DNA of 34,056 nt from Bacillota bacterium (GTDB lineage Bacteria; Bacillota; Clostridia; Christensenellales; Aristaeellaceae). Where the stretch lies: contig JAEZQK010000051.1 in NCBI GenBank assembly GCA_023413135.1, positions 1 through 34,056 on the forward strand, in the 5' to 3' direction. The notes under the pieces were generated by a model. That model was not told where the DNA came from, ran no database searches, and saw only the letters and a list, made by a program, of their open reading frames with translations. Shown in pieces: positions 1 to 7,819 of this stretch (positions are counted from its first letter, which is position 1; each line of letters opens with the position of its first letter). Made by a program: the position numbers and the translations under genes.

Positions 1-68
1 ACCCGGCTTGCTCAATCGGCGCGCTGCTGCGCTGCCGCTTGCATCGCTTGTATCGCAAGCTTCCTCCG

Positions 69-130
69 CCCGGCTTATTGCCGCCACTGGCGGCAGCCGG
101 GCTACGGAACCCAGCGTAGCGCTGCTACGC
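69..130. repeat. Two adjacent GC-rich hairpins
   Basis: The first hairpin has outer arms CCCGGCT (69-75) and AGCCGGG (95-101) and inner arms TGCCGCC (79-85) and GGCGGCA (89-95). The second has perfect 7-bp arms GCGTAGC (114-120) and GCTACGC (124-130) with a 3-base loop. They could belong to a non-coding repeat or to the 3' end of a transcript entering from outside the window. No T-run follows, so a simple intrinsic terminator is unlikely. Confidence 0.5.
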
Positions 131-210
131 CTCGCTCCGGCGCCTTGCTCCGCATCGAAAATCTCTCGCCGCTTTGGACGCATTAATGTTCTCCATTAGT
201 ATAAGTTAAT

Positions 211-299
211 CAGTGAAAAGTAAAAAATGAATATTGAACAGTGAACAGTATAAATTGGTCAACATATTTGTATTGTTCATTTTTCATTGTTCACTATTG
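211..299. repeat. AT-rich imperfect inverted repeat
   Basis: The arms are built from AGTGAACA/TGAACAAT-type words on the left (211-249) and their complements on the right (271-299). AGTGAACA at 240-247 pairs exactly with TGTTCACT at 288-295. Similar AT-rich palindromes are common as intergenic elements. No function is assigned. Confidence 0.4.
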
Positions 300-383
300 T
301 CATGACTCCCCATATGACTCCGGTCACTACCCATATGACCGCCTGAATTGGTATCATCATTCCGTACCGAAAAGGAGGTATGC

Positions 384-596
384 ATGATGAACGGACTGCA
401 AATAACCAAGGAAATGATCCTGCTTCTTCTACCCCTTGTGGCTATCCAGTTGGGGCTGGCCATCTACTGCGCGCTGAAGATTTTCAGGGAGGGTGTGCAG
501 AACCTGAACAAATGGTTGTGGCTTGTGATCTGCGTGTTTGTCAACCTGCTGGGACCGATGCTGTTTTTGATCATTGGCAGAAAGAGGGCATACTGA
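384..596 (+). CDS. PLDc_N-domain small membrane protein (YxlE-like)
   Basis: A 70-residue protein with two hydrophobic helices (about residues 8-28 and 42-62) and the C-terminal pattern NKWLWL...NLLGPMLFLIIGRK. That is the signature of the PLDc_N (phospholipase D nuclease N-terminal) membrane domain seen in Bacillus YxlE. The start at 384 is set by AAAGGAGGT at 371-379; a second ATG follows at 387. The stop overlaps the start of the next ABC ATPase gene (ATGA), so translation is probably coupled. In the B. subtilis sigY operon the equivalent protein sits beside an ABC exporter (YxlF/YxlG) and is described as a negative regulator of SigY. No sigma factor gene is visible here, so the role is more likely as an accessory to the exporter; that is inference. 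Confidence 0.85.
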   Translation: MMNGLQITKEMILLLLPLVAIQLGLAIYCALKIFREGVQNLNKWLWLVICVFVNLLGPMLFLIIGRKRAY

Positions 597-1516
597 TGAT
601 CACCGTCAGGAACCTGAAAAAGAACTTCCATTCGTTTGAGGCGTTGAAAGGCATCGACCTGAACGTGAAAAACGGCGAGATATACGGCTTCATCGGCCAC
701 AACGGCGCGGGAAAATCCACCACCATGAATATACTGGCAGGCCTTTCCCGGCCTAGCGGCGGCACATGTATAGTAAACGGCAGGGATGTGCTAAAGACCA
801 CCCACCCAAGCGACCTGAATATCGGATATCTCCCGGAGGACCCCAGGTTTTACCCCTGGCTCACCGCCTTTGAAACGCTGGAATACCTGGGCAACGGCGG
901 AAAACACACCGTCACAAAAGATCGCGTGCAGGAAATGCTTCACTGGGTAGGCCTTACGGATGCATCAAACCGCCGGGTGGGCGGCTTTTCCAGGGGCATG
1001 AAGCAGCGGCTGGGTATCGCCTCCGCCATGATCCATGATCCCGCCCTGCTGATCCTGGATGAACCATCCTCCGCGCTGGACCCGGAAGGCCGCAGCGATG
1101 TGCTTCGCCTGATGAAGGATTTGAAGCAGATGGGCAAAACGGTGTTCTTTTCCACCCATATCTTAAGCGATGTGGAGCGTGTATGCGACACGGTAGGCAT
1201 TATCGCATCCGGCAAAATGATTGTGGAAAAGCCCCTCCTTCAAATCCAAAGGGACCACATTCTGCCCATCTATGATATAGAGCCGTCCTTCCCCTTAAGT
1301 GTGGAGGCGGTAAAACGGCTGCGGCAGCTTCCTGGCATAACGGATATCCAGATCAAGGATGAGCTTATCACCGTTACCGCAAGGGACGCGGAGGTTCTGT
1401 CCAAACAGCTCATGGGCTTTTTTGCAGCCGAGGATGTCCCGGTCAAATCATTTTCACTGCACAAGCACACGCTGGAGGACATTTTTTTGAAGGAGGTGAA
1501 CGGCCTTGATGCGTGA
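596..1516 (+). CDS. ABC transporter ATP-binding protein (YxlF/BcrA-like)
   Basis: A 306-residue cytoplasmic ATPase of an ABC-2 type exporter. Walker A is GHNGAGKST (residues 34-42), the signature loop is FSRGMKQR (131-138), Walker B is LLILDEP (151-157), and the switch histidine lies in STHIL (about 188). A C-terminal extension of about 90 residues is typical of drug or bacteriocin-resistance ATPases such as BcrA. The ATG at 596 overlaps the stop of the upstream PLDc_N gene. A longer frame opening at 380 merely reads through the upstream gene out of frame and is not real. The gene overlaps the next permease by eight bases. It probably powers export of a lipid, peptide or antibiotic; the substrate is not evident. 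Confidence 0.93.
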   Translation: MITVRNLKKNFHSFEALKGIDLNVKNGEIYGFIGHNGAGKSTTMNILAGLSRPSGGTCIVNGRDVLKTTHPSDLNIGYLPEDPRFYPWLTAFETLEYLGNGGKHTVTKDRVQEMLHWVGLTDASNRRVGGFSRGMKQRLGIASAMIHDPALLILDEPSSALDPEGRSDVLRLMKDLKQMGKTVFFSTHILSDVERVCDTVGIIASGKMIVEKPLLQIQRDHILPIYDIEPSFPLSVEAVKRLRQLPGITDIQIKDELITVTARDAEVLSKQLMGFFAAEDVPVKSFSLHKHTLEDIFLKEVNGLDA

Positions 1517-2279
1517 AGTAACAAAAGAAATACGCTACGGCCTGCGCAACGGCAGGTTCCTGATACTGGCGGCGGGCTTTTTATTCTTTGCTATGCTGAC
1601 CCCGGTGATGATGAAGCTGGTCGTTCCCTCAGTGATGCAAAGCCAGATGCCGGGTCTAACACCCGAAGTCATCCGGCAGATGTTTCAAATGACACAGATC
1701 CAATGCATTCAAAGCTATATGGGCGACGTGTTTGAAATCGGCTCGGTAATTGTGGCCTTCACCTTGTGCGGCCTGATCGCACAGGAAATCAGGGACAATA
1801 CGCTGGTATTGCCCCTGTGCTCAGGAAAGCGGTTTTTAAAGGTCGCCGGCGCAAAACTTCTCGTGTTCGGCGCAGCGCTGGTGGTGATCCTGACGGCTGC
1901 ACTGGCCATTGATTATGCGTATGCGGGACTGCTGTTTTCCTTTGACATCGGCTTCCTGCCCATCCTGCGCGGCGGGCTTTTGCAGGGTGTCTATATGGTG
2001 TTCCTGGTAGCAAGTTTACTCATGTGGGGAGCGATCATCAAAAAGCCCATCGCCGCCGGATTTACCACGTTGGCAATCACCTATGGTTCCAGCTATATTG
2101 GAAGCTTGCTGGGCTTTCCAACCTACCTGCCTTCCGGCCTTCTGGATGCAGCCATGAATTTGAGCGAAGCTCCGTCCCTCGCCATGATACGGACCATACT
2201 GATCACTATCGCCCTGATCCTTGCCTTTATGGGGATCACCCTGCTTCGATTAAGGCATATGGAATGGAACCAAAGATAA
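1509..2279 (+). CDS. ABC-2 type transporter permease (YxlG-like)
   Basis: A 256-residue integral membrane protein with about six hydrophobic segments. It begins MREVTKEIRYGLRNGRFLIL, the usual cytoplasmic lead-in of ABC-2 permeases. AAGGAGG at 1490-1496 supports the ATG at 1509; an in-frame TTG lies three bases earlier. The start lies inside the end of the ATPase gene, so the two are translationally coupled and should form one exporter with it. With the PLDc_N protein this makes a yxlEFG-like trio. The convergent rhamnosidase gene ends 20 bases downstream, and I see no clear terminator between them. Confidence 0.88.
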   Translation: MREVTKEIRYGLRNGRFLILAAGFLFFAMLTPVMMKLVVPSVMQSQMPGLTPEVIRQMFQMTQIQCIQSYMGDVFEIGSVIVAFTLCGLIAQEIRDNTLVLPLCSGKRFLKVAGAKLLVFGAALVVILTAALAIDYAYAGLLFSFDIGFLPILRGGLLQGVYMVFLVASLLMWGAIIKKPIAAGFTTLAITYGSSYIGSLLGFPTYLPSGLLDAAMNLSEAPSLAMIRTILITIALILAFMGITLLRLRHMEWNQR

Positions 2280-2299
2280 TGCCCTTTATTGCCGGCAGG

Positions 2300-4528
2300 C
2301 TATACGGATTCCCTCGCGGCGGCCATCGTAAAGATGCCGCCGTTTACTTTTTGAGAAATTCCACCGATAACGATCTCCGCCTGCACATTTTGGGGGATTT
2401 CAATCTCGTAACGGATCATATCTCCCTCGTACCGCCACTCGCTGCGGATCAGCCCATGGGCTGTCTCCAGGGATGCTTTTACAAAGCCCAGCCGCTCATC
2501 AGGCATCGGCGCAATGCGGACCTTTACATACCCCGGCGCTTCCTCCACGGGATGTATGCCCGAGGCAACTGAGAACAACCAATCCCCCACGGAGCCATAG
2601 GCATAGTGGTTGAAGGAATTCATGTCGGCGCTCCACATGGTCCCGTCTTCACGGAGGCCATCCCAGTGCTCCCAGATGGTGGTGGCGCCCATCTTCACCG
2701 AAAACAGCCAGGAGGGGAACGATTCTTGCAAAAGCAGGGAATAGGCCAGCTTCCCGTAGCCGTTATCCGACAGTACATGCATCAAATAGGGTGTGCCCAC
2801 AAACCCTGTGGACAAGTGCGTACCATTGTCCTCTATCATCCTTTTAAGGGACGCCGCCAAAGCTGCCTTGTCTTCGCACAGATCAAAATGCAGCGCCAGC
2901 ACATGGGCTGTCTGGGTAGAGCAAATAAGCTTTCCGCCCGGCATGTACTTTTCCCTGAACGCCGTTTTGATACGGCCATGCAATTCTTCATATTCCGTTA
3001 CATCCCGGCCCAATACCTTCCCGGCCTTCACCAGAAGGCTGACGGAATGGGCATACATGGCGGTAGCGATCAATCCCTCGTCCGTGCTGCCCTTATAGCT
3101 GCCGGAGGGTGCATCCAGCCCAAGCCAGTCGCCGTAATGCGTGCCGGTATCCCACAGGGCTTCCTCTGTGCCCTGGCGCCTTACGTATTCCACCCAGTTT
3201 CGCATGCTGTCAAACTGCTCCGCAAGCAGCGTTTTGTCGCCGTAGCTTACATACATCTGCCAGGGACAGACGCAGGACGCGTCGCCCCAGGCGGCGGAAC
3301 CGCTGCCGCCCCTTTGTTCCGGCGTCATCAACGTACGCCATGAGCGGCCGGCCTCTCTTGTCAGCACATCGGGGATCACCGCGGGCACGCTGCCATCCGC
3401 GTACTGGCAGGACTTCAAATCATGGAGCCATTTTACAAAGAACCGCCTGACATCGAAATTGTAGGCAGCTGTGCGGATAAATACCTGGGCGTCCCCCGTC
3501 CAGCCAAGCCGCTCATCCCGCTGGGGACAGTCGGTGGGCACATCCAGAAAGTTGCCCTTCTGCCCCCAGACGATGTTTTGATACAGGCGGTTGACAAGAG
3601 GATTCCCGCATTCAAAATACCCGGTGCGCTTCATATCGGAGTGGACGGCGATGGCGGTGAAACGCTCCAAATGGATTTCTTCCGGCCAGCCGATGAGCTG
3701 AATATATCGGAAGCCGAAGAATGTGAACCGGGGCTTGAACGTATTCTCTCCCTGTGCAAGAATACATGTAAATTCTGCCTTGGCGCTGCGCAGGTTTTCA
3801 GTGTAGAAGTTCCCGTCCCTGTCCAGCACTTCCGCGTGGCGGATCGTAACAGAGTGGCCCGCCGGGCCTGAAACTGTAAACTGCACATACCCGGTCAGGT
3901 TCTGGCCAAAGTCAATGACATTCTCGCCCCTTGGCGTTTTGATCAGGGCGACAGGCGAAAGACGATCCTGCTCGCAAACCTTCTCCCCCTCCTGGGGAAT
4001 GAGGATGTCCTTGGGCAAAGGCATACAGACAGCGGGCTGAAAATCCTGCGATAGAATGCGCCCATCCACTGTCTCCCCGTCATAGATGGTGCTGCATAGG
4101 ACATTCGACGTTGTCCACTGCCAGCTTTCATCTGTAACGATGTCTTCCGTCGTCCCATCCGCATATTCTATCCGCAGCGTAGCGATCAATGCCACAGGAT
4201 CACCGCCCGGATGCTGCTCTTTCCATCCCAGCCGGCTGCCGTACCAGCCACAGCCCACCGTAACGCAAAGCTCGTTGCTCTCCTCTAGCAGTTGCGTTAC
4301 GTCGTATTGCTGCACCTGCAGCCGCTTGTCATAATCTGTCCAGCCGGGCGCCAGCATAAAATCGCCCACCCGCTTGCCGTTAAGGGCTGCCTCATATACG
4401 CCGAGAGCCGTTATGTACAGTGTTGCGTTTCGCACTGGCCTTACAGCAAACACTTTGCGGAAAACAGGTGCGGCCTCTTCATTATTGAGCCCGGTGGAAA
4501 TCCATTCGCCATGCAGAATGTTTCGCAT
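2300..4528 (-). CDS. Alpha-L-rhamnosidase, GH78
   Basis: A 742-residue enzyme that releases terminal alpha-L-rhamnose from glycosides or polysaccharides. The N-terminal half holds beta-sandwich domains (jelly-roll features such as YITALGVYEAALNGKRVGD near 38-56). The (alpha/alpha)6 catalytic domain starts near residue 310 with the hallmark TDCPQRDERLGWTGDAQ: acidic residues D333, D338, E339 and D346. The probable general base is E620 in TTIWEHWDG. NSFNHYAYGSVGDW (638-650) is also typical of GH78. There is no signal peptide, so it is probably cytoplasmic and acts on imported rhamnosides. AGGAGTGATCCT directly precedes the ATG. It stands alone, divergent from the sulfurtransferase flavoprotein, with no rhamnose catabolic genes nearby. 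Confidence 0.93.
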   Translation of the reverse strand: MRNILHGEWISTGLNNEEAAPVFRKVFAVRPVRNATLYITALGVYEAALNGKRVGDFMLAPGWTDYDKRLQVQQYDVTQLLEESNELCVTVGCGWYGSRLGWKEQHPGGDPVALIATLRIEYADGTTEDIVTDESWQWTTSNVLCSTIYDGETVDGRILSQDFQPAVCMPLPKDILIPQEGEKVCEQDRLSPVALIKTPRGENVIDFGQNLTGYVQFTVSGPAGHSVTIRHAEVLDRDGNFYTENLRSAKAEFTCILAQGENTFKPRFTFFGFRYIQLIGWPEEIHLERFTAIAVHSDMKRTGYFECGNPLVNRLYQNIVWGQKGNFLDVPTDCPQRDERLGWTGDAQVFIRTAAYNFDVRRFFVKWLHDLKSCQYADGSVPAVIPDVLTREAGRSWRTLMTPEQRGGSGSAAWGDASCVCPWQMYVSYGDKTLLAEQFDSMRNWVEYVRRQGTEEALWDTGTHYGDWLGLDAPSGSYKGSTDEGLIATAMYAHSVSLLVKAGKVLGRDVTEYEELHGRIKTAFREKYMPGGKLICSTQTAHVLALHFDLCEDKAALAASLKRMIEDNGTHLSTGFVGTPYLMHVLSDNGYGKLAYSLLLQESFPSWLFSVKMGATTIWEHWDGLREDGTMWSADMNSFNHYAYGSVGDWLFSVASGIHPVEEAPGYVKVRIAPMPDERLGFVKASLETAHGLIRSEWRYEGDMIRYEIEIPQNVQAEIVIGGISQKVNGGIFTMAAARESV

Positions 4529-4618
4529 AGGATCACTCCTTTATCTCTTTAACCATTGCTGTTACCTATTCTGCGTCTATACAGATTTCCCTTTGATACC
4601 TTTCCCGAATCTTTTCTT

Positions 4619-4633
4619 TGTGACAAAGTCACA
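4619..4633 (+). promoter_or_regulatory. Crp/Fnr-like dyad operator
   Basis: TGTGA-CAAAG-TCACA is a perfect 6-bp dyad (TGTGAC/GTCACA) with a 3-base centre. It resembles a Crp/Fnr half-site pair but has 5 rather than 6 bases between TGTGA and TCACA. A probable -10 (TAAAAT, 4655-4660) lies downstream with no good -35. The dyad centre is about 41 bases upstream of the inferred start point, the classical class II activator position. The regulator is unknown. Confidence 0.5.
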
Positions 4634-4654
4634 GAGCGGGAAATGAAGCCGGGC

Positions 4655-4660
4655 TAAAAT
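4655..4660 (+). promoter_or_regulatory. Probable -10 box of the flavoprotein gene
   Basis: TAAAAT matches five of six positions of the consensus. No TTGACA-like element is present 16-18 bases upstream; that position is occupied by the end of the TGTGAC dyad. This suggests an activator-dependent promoter. Confidence 0.4.
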
Positions 4661-4719
4661 GATGCTGGTAGTTTTTAATTCAGTTTTGTTAATTCATAAA
4701 CAAGCAAGAAGGTGCTGTC

Positions 4720-7185
4720 ATGGGGAAAAAGGTACTGATCGTGGGCGGCGTGGCCGGCGGGGCCAGCACGGCGGCAAGGCTCAGGCGATTGGATGAAACG
4801 GCAGAAATTGTCCTCTTCGAGCGGGGTGAGTATATCTCCTACGCCAATTGCGGGCTGCCCTACCACGTGGGGGATGTGATCAAATCCAGGGATGCGCTTT
4901 TGTTGCAGACGCCAGAGGGCATGAAGGCCAAGTTCCGCCTGGATGTTCGCACCCGCCAGGAAGTGGTTGCCATTGACCGGGAAAACAAGGCTGTCGTCGT
5001 TCAGGACCTGGAAAACAACATCCGCTACACGGAGACTTACGATGTGCTGGTGTTGGCCACCGGTTCCTCACCTTTGACTCCCCCTATCCCCGGCCGGGAA
5101 TCATCCCGTGTCATGACGCTGTGGACTGTACCTGATACCGATCGCATCCGCAGCTTTATAAAGGAACACAACGCAAAATCCGCCGTGGTAGTGGGCGGCG
5201 GCTTCATCGGCCTGGAGATGGCGGAAAACCTGCATCACGCGGGCCTTCATGTGACCATTGCCGAGATGCTGGATCAGGTGATGGCCCCCTTGGATTATGA
5301 AATGGCGCAGCTACTCCACGAGCACCTCATAGACAGCGGCGTGGATCTATGCCTTCAAGACGGCGTATCCTCCTTTTTGGATACGGGCAATGGCATTACC
5401 GTGAAGCTGAAAAGCGGAAAGGAGCTTCATACCGATCTTGTGATCCTCTCCATCGGCGTGAAACCCAACAGCGCTTTGGCCAAGGATGCGGGGCTCCAAG
5501 TGAATCCTGCCGGCGGTATCGTTACGGATGCGTTCATGCGCACCGTCGATCCCAATATCTACGCCGTGGGCGACGCGGTGGAGGTGGAGGACTTTATCTT
5601 CAAAGGCCGGACCATGATCCCCCTGGCCGGCCCCGCCAACCGCCAGGGCCGCATCGCAGCGGACAACATCGCGGGCGCGCAAAGCGAATACCGCGGTACC
5701 CAGGGCACGGCCATCGCCAAGGTATTCGATCTGACCGCCGCAGCCACCGGGGCCAATGAAAAGGTTCTTAAAAAGCAGGGGCTTGCAAGGGGAAAAGATT
5801 ACGAGACCCTCATCATCACCCAAAATTCCCATGCCGGTTATTATCCCGGCGCGACGCCGCTTACTTTAAAGTTGCTCTTTAAAAAGGATGGCTCAAAGAT
5901 TTTCGGTGGTCAAATCGTGGGCCGGGAGGGCGTCGACAAGCGCATCGATGTTCTCGCCACCGCCATCCGCTTAAATGCTTCCGTGCTGGATTTGAAAGAC
6001 CTCGAACTGGCCTACGCGCCGCCTTATTCCTCTGCCAAAGACCCGGTCAATATGGCCGGCTTTGTGGCGGAGAACATCCTTACAGGCAAAGTAGCCCTGG
6101 TAGACTGGGACGCTTTGGATCACGACAGTAACAGCACCGTGCTGGATGTGCGGGAGGAAGCCGAGCGCATGGTCTATGAGGTGCCGGGGTCCAAACACAT
6201 CCCCCTGGGGCAGCTCCGGTCAAGGCTGAACGAATTGGACAGATCAAAAGAAGTGATCGTGTTTTGCGCCATCGGCGTCCGGGCTTACAACGCGGCTCGC
6301 ACCCTCATGGAGCACGGCTTCAAAGACGTCAAGGTCTACCCCGGCGGCACCAAATTCTATGTGTCCACCCATTATGAAGTCAAGGAGGCATCTACCATGC
6401 TTCAATCCGCCGCCGTTTCCGATTCCGGCCACCAAAGCCTTGAAAATGTGGCCGTTGCCTCCATGCGCCTTGACTGCTCCGGCCTGCAGTGCCCCGGCCC
6501 CATCATGAAAGTGTTCGAGACCATGAAGAGCCTAAAAAACGGCGACGTGATCGAGGTATCCGCCAACGATCCCGGCTTTGCCAGGGACATTGTCTCCTGG
6601 TGCCGGCGCACAGGGAATACGCTGGTGCAAAACACCCGCCGGGGCGATGAGTACGTGGCGCTGGTGAAAAAGGGAACTTCCTCAACCACGCCTGCCGTAT
6701 CGGACGGTCCCAAGGGCGATGGCAAGACCATCATCGTCTTCAGCGGGGATCTGGATAAAGTCTTAGCCTCTTTCATCATCGCCAACGGAGCCGCCGCCAT
6801 GGGCCGGCCTGTGACCATGTTCTTCACCTTCTGGGGCCTGAACGTGCTTCGCAAGGGCAATAAGCAAAAAGTGAAAAAATCCTTCATCGAGGCCATGTTC
6901 GGCACCATGATGCCCCGGGGCGTGGACAAATTGAAGCTTTCCAAAATGAATATGGCCGGCATGGGCACCGCCATGATGAAGATGGTCATGCGCGGGAAAA
7001 GGGTGGATTCCCTTCAAGTGCTCATGCAAAAAGCCATGCAGAACGGCGTCAGGCTCGTAGCCTGCACCATGAGCATGGACGTGATGGGCATCCGTCAGGA
7101 GGAACTCATCGATGGCGTGGAACTGGCCGGTGTCGGCGCCTACCTGGGGGATGCCGAGGAATCAAACGTGAATTTGTTTATTTGA
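4720..7185 (+). CDS. CoA-disulfide reductase-like flavoprotein fused to rhodanese, TusA and DsrE modules
   Basis: An 821-residue cytoplasmic polypeptide with four sulfur-handling modules in series. Residues 1-450 are an FAD/NAD(P)H pyridine-nucleotide disulfide oxidoreductase of the CoADR/Npsr type: FAD motif VGGVAGGAS near 8-16, redox cysteine C44 in SYANCGLPYH, NAD motif VVVGGGFIGLE (157-166), and YAVGDA (281-286). Residues 465-550 are a rhodanese domain with C516 (CAIGVRAYNAA). Residues 580-650 are a TusA-like domain with LDC586 and C591PGP. Residues 668-821 are a DsrE2-like domain with C782 (ACTMSMDVMGI). The known family reduces CoA disulfides, CoA persulfide or polysulfide; the fused carriers should pass sulfane sulfur along C516, C591 and C782. 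An A/G-rich stretch precedes the ATG. No sulfur genes adjoin it. Confidence 0.93.
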   Translation: MGKKVLIVGGVAGGASTAARLRRLDETAEIVLFERGEYISYANCGLPYHVGDVIKSRDALLLQTPEGMKAKFRLDVRTRQEVVAIDRENKAVVVQDLENNIRYTETYDVLVLATGSSPLTPPIPGRESSRVMTLWTVPDTDRIRSFIKEHNAKSAVVVGGGFIGLEMAENLHHAGLHVTIAEMLDQVMAPLDYEMAQLLHEHLIDSGVDLCLQDGVSSFLDTGNGITVKLKSGKELHTDLVILSIGVKPNSALAKDAGLQVNPAGGIVTDAFMRTVDPNIYAVGDAVEVEDFIFKGRTMIPLAGPANRQGRIAADNIAGAQSEYRGTQGTAIAKVFDLTAAATGANEKVLKKQGLARGKDYETLIITQNSHAGYYPGATPLTLKLLFKKDGSKIFGGQIVGREGVDKRIDVLATAIRLNASVLDLKDLELAYAPPYSSAKDPVNMAGFVAENILTGKVALVDWDALDHDSNSTVLDVREEAERMVYEVPGSKHIPLGQLRSRLNELDRSKEVIVFCAIGVRAYNAARTLMEHGFKDVKVYPGGTKFYVSTHYEVKEASTMLQSAAVSDSGHQSLENVAVASMRLDCSGLQCPGPIMKVFETMKSLKNGDVIEVSANDPGFARDIVSWCRRTGNTLVQNTRRGDEYVALVKKGTSSTTPAVSDGPKGDGKTIIVFSGDLDKVLASFIIANGAAAMGRPVTMFFTFWGLNVLRKGNKQKVKKSFIEAMFGTMMPRGVDKLKLSKMNMAGMGTAMMKMVMRGKRVDSLQVLMQKAMQNGVRLVACTMSMDVMGIRQEELIDGVELAGVGAYLGDAEESNVNLFI

Positions 7186-7195
7186 GGATACGAAG

Positions 7196-7246
7196 GGCGG
7201 GGGCGCCGCCCCCGCCACCCCTGCTGAAGGGATTTCATCCCTTCAG
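7196..7246. repeat. Two tandem hairpins downstream of the flavoprotein gene
   Basis: Hairpin one is GGCGGGGGC (7196-7204) with GCCCCCGCC (7208-7216), nine perfect pairs. Hairpin two is CTGAAGGGAT (7224-7233) with ATCCCTTCAG (7237-7246), ten perfect pairs and a 3-base loop. They start ten bases after the stop codon, so they may end or stabilise the transcript. No T-run follows. Confidence 0.6.
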
Positions 7247-7269
7247 AATCCCTCAATTTATTCAATTGA

Positions 7270-7350
7270 ATGCCGTAGGGGTGGGGCTCTGCTCCGCCCA
7301 ATTAGAAACATTACCGTAACGGGCGGAGCAGAGCCCCGCCCCTACGGCAT
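7270..7350. repeat. Long palindromic repeat element, copy 1
   Basis: Two 30-base arms (7270-7299 and 7321-7350) are inverted complements with one mismatch (T/C) and flank a 21-base loop. The arm core GTAGGGG-GGGGCTCTGCTCCGCCC recurs at 33981-34005, so this is a dispersed family and not a one-off terminator. No open frame is inside. It lies directly beside the broken SdpI-like gene. Confidence 0.85.
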
Positions 7351-7388
7351 TATTTGTTTATTGACTTCTCCGCCTACCACCCGGCGGC

Positions 7389-7601
7389 ATGGAGGCTAGT
7401 ATAAGATACGCAACGGCTAAGGATGAGGGAATGACGCACCGGTTTGCAGGCTTTCTATGGGTGGCATGCGGCTTCCTGTGGATTACCAACGCCTTCCTTA
7501 CCTGGCCGTATGGCAGTATAGCCCTTTTGGCTGTAATGGTTCTCGTGCCGCCGGCCTATTCTTATCTGCTGTACAGAAAGCAGGGAGCGGAACGGGCATA
7601 G
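7389..7601 (+). pseudogene. C-terminal remnant of an SdpI-family membrane protein
   Basis: The 70-codon frame translates to a piece resembling the C-terminal third of SdpI immunity/signalling proteins. The family pattern IRTPWTL..E..W.KTHRFAG.L.V..G...YSY..YRK is matched by SIRYATAKDEG-MTHRFAGFLWVACGF and YSYLLYRK. Two hydrophobic helices remain. The N-terminal helices are absent, a short internal deletion seems to have removed residues between DEG and THRF, and no ribosome binding site precedes the ATG. The palindromic element ends 38 bases upstream, so the rest may have been lost when repeats were gained. It could still make a small two-helix protein, but a decayed gene is the better reading. 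Confidence 0.55.
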
Positions 7602-7819
7602 CCTATAATATGCGCCAAAAGGCTTCGATACAAGAGATATGGGGAGGGAGCGTCATGATACGCTTCCTCCCCTATTACAACAGAAATTGAACACACCCGC
7701 CCAGTCAAAGTCACCGGAAGTTCTGGTACGCATGCAATGGCTTAGGTCCATCGCCCTTGCTTCCTAGTTTCGTTCGGTACAAAATGAAGGTGCGGAGCAG
7801 GTATAGCAGAAGATATGCG

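Larger units (their letters stand above)
1..383. other. Non-coding, repeat-rich left end
   Basis: No convincing gene. A 63-codon open frame crosses positions 8-199, but it has no ribosome binding site, its translation is low-complexity, and it runs through two strong DNA hairpins, so I read it as fortuitous. The first 200 bases are very GC-rich; bases 205-300 are AT-rich and contain an imperfect inverted repeat. From about 301 to 345 the sequence CCATATGAC occurs in two near-direct copies. The only gene signal is the ribosome binding site just before position 384. Confidence 0.6.

Noticed and set aside
8..199. 63-codon open frame at the left end
   Set aside because: No ribosome binding site, low-complexity translation, and it runs through two strong hairpins.
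380..595. N-terminal extension of the ABC ATPase frame from 380
   Set aside because: It reads the PLDc_N gene out of frame; the true ATPase start is the ATG at 596 overlapping the upstream stop.
2606..3343. Long plus-strand frame opposite the rhamnosidase
   Set aside because: It is antisense to a well-supported GH78 gene and has no recognisable domain or start signal.
4576..4604. Leftward promoter for the rhamnosidase (TATAGA)
   Set aside because: The -10-like box has no acceptable -35 partner at 16-18 bases, so the call would be guesswork.
7690..7819. Possible small RNA or tRNA between the SdpI remnant and the HD-domain gene
   Set aside because: No cloverleaf, strong stem or terminator could be seen.
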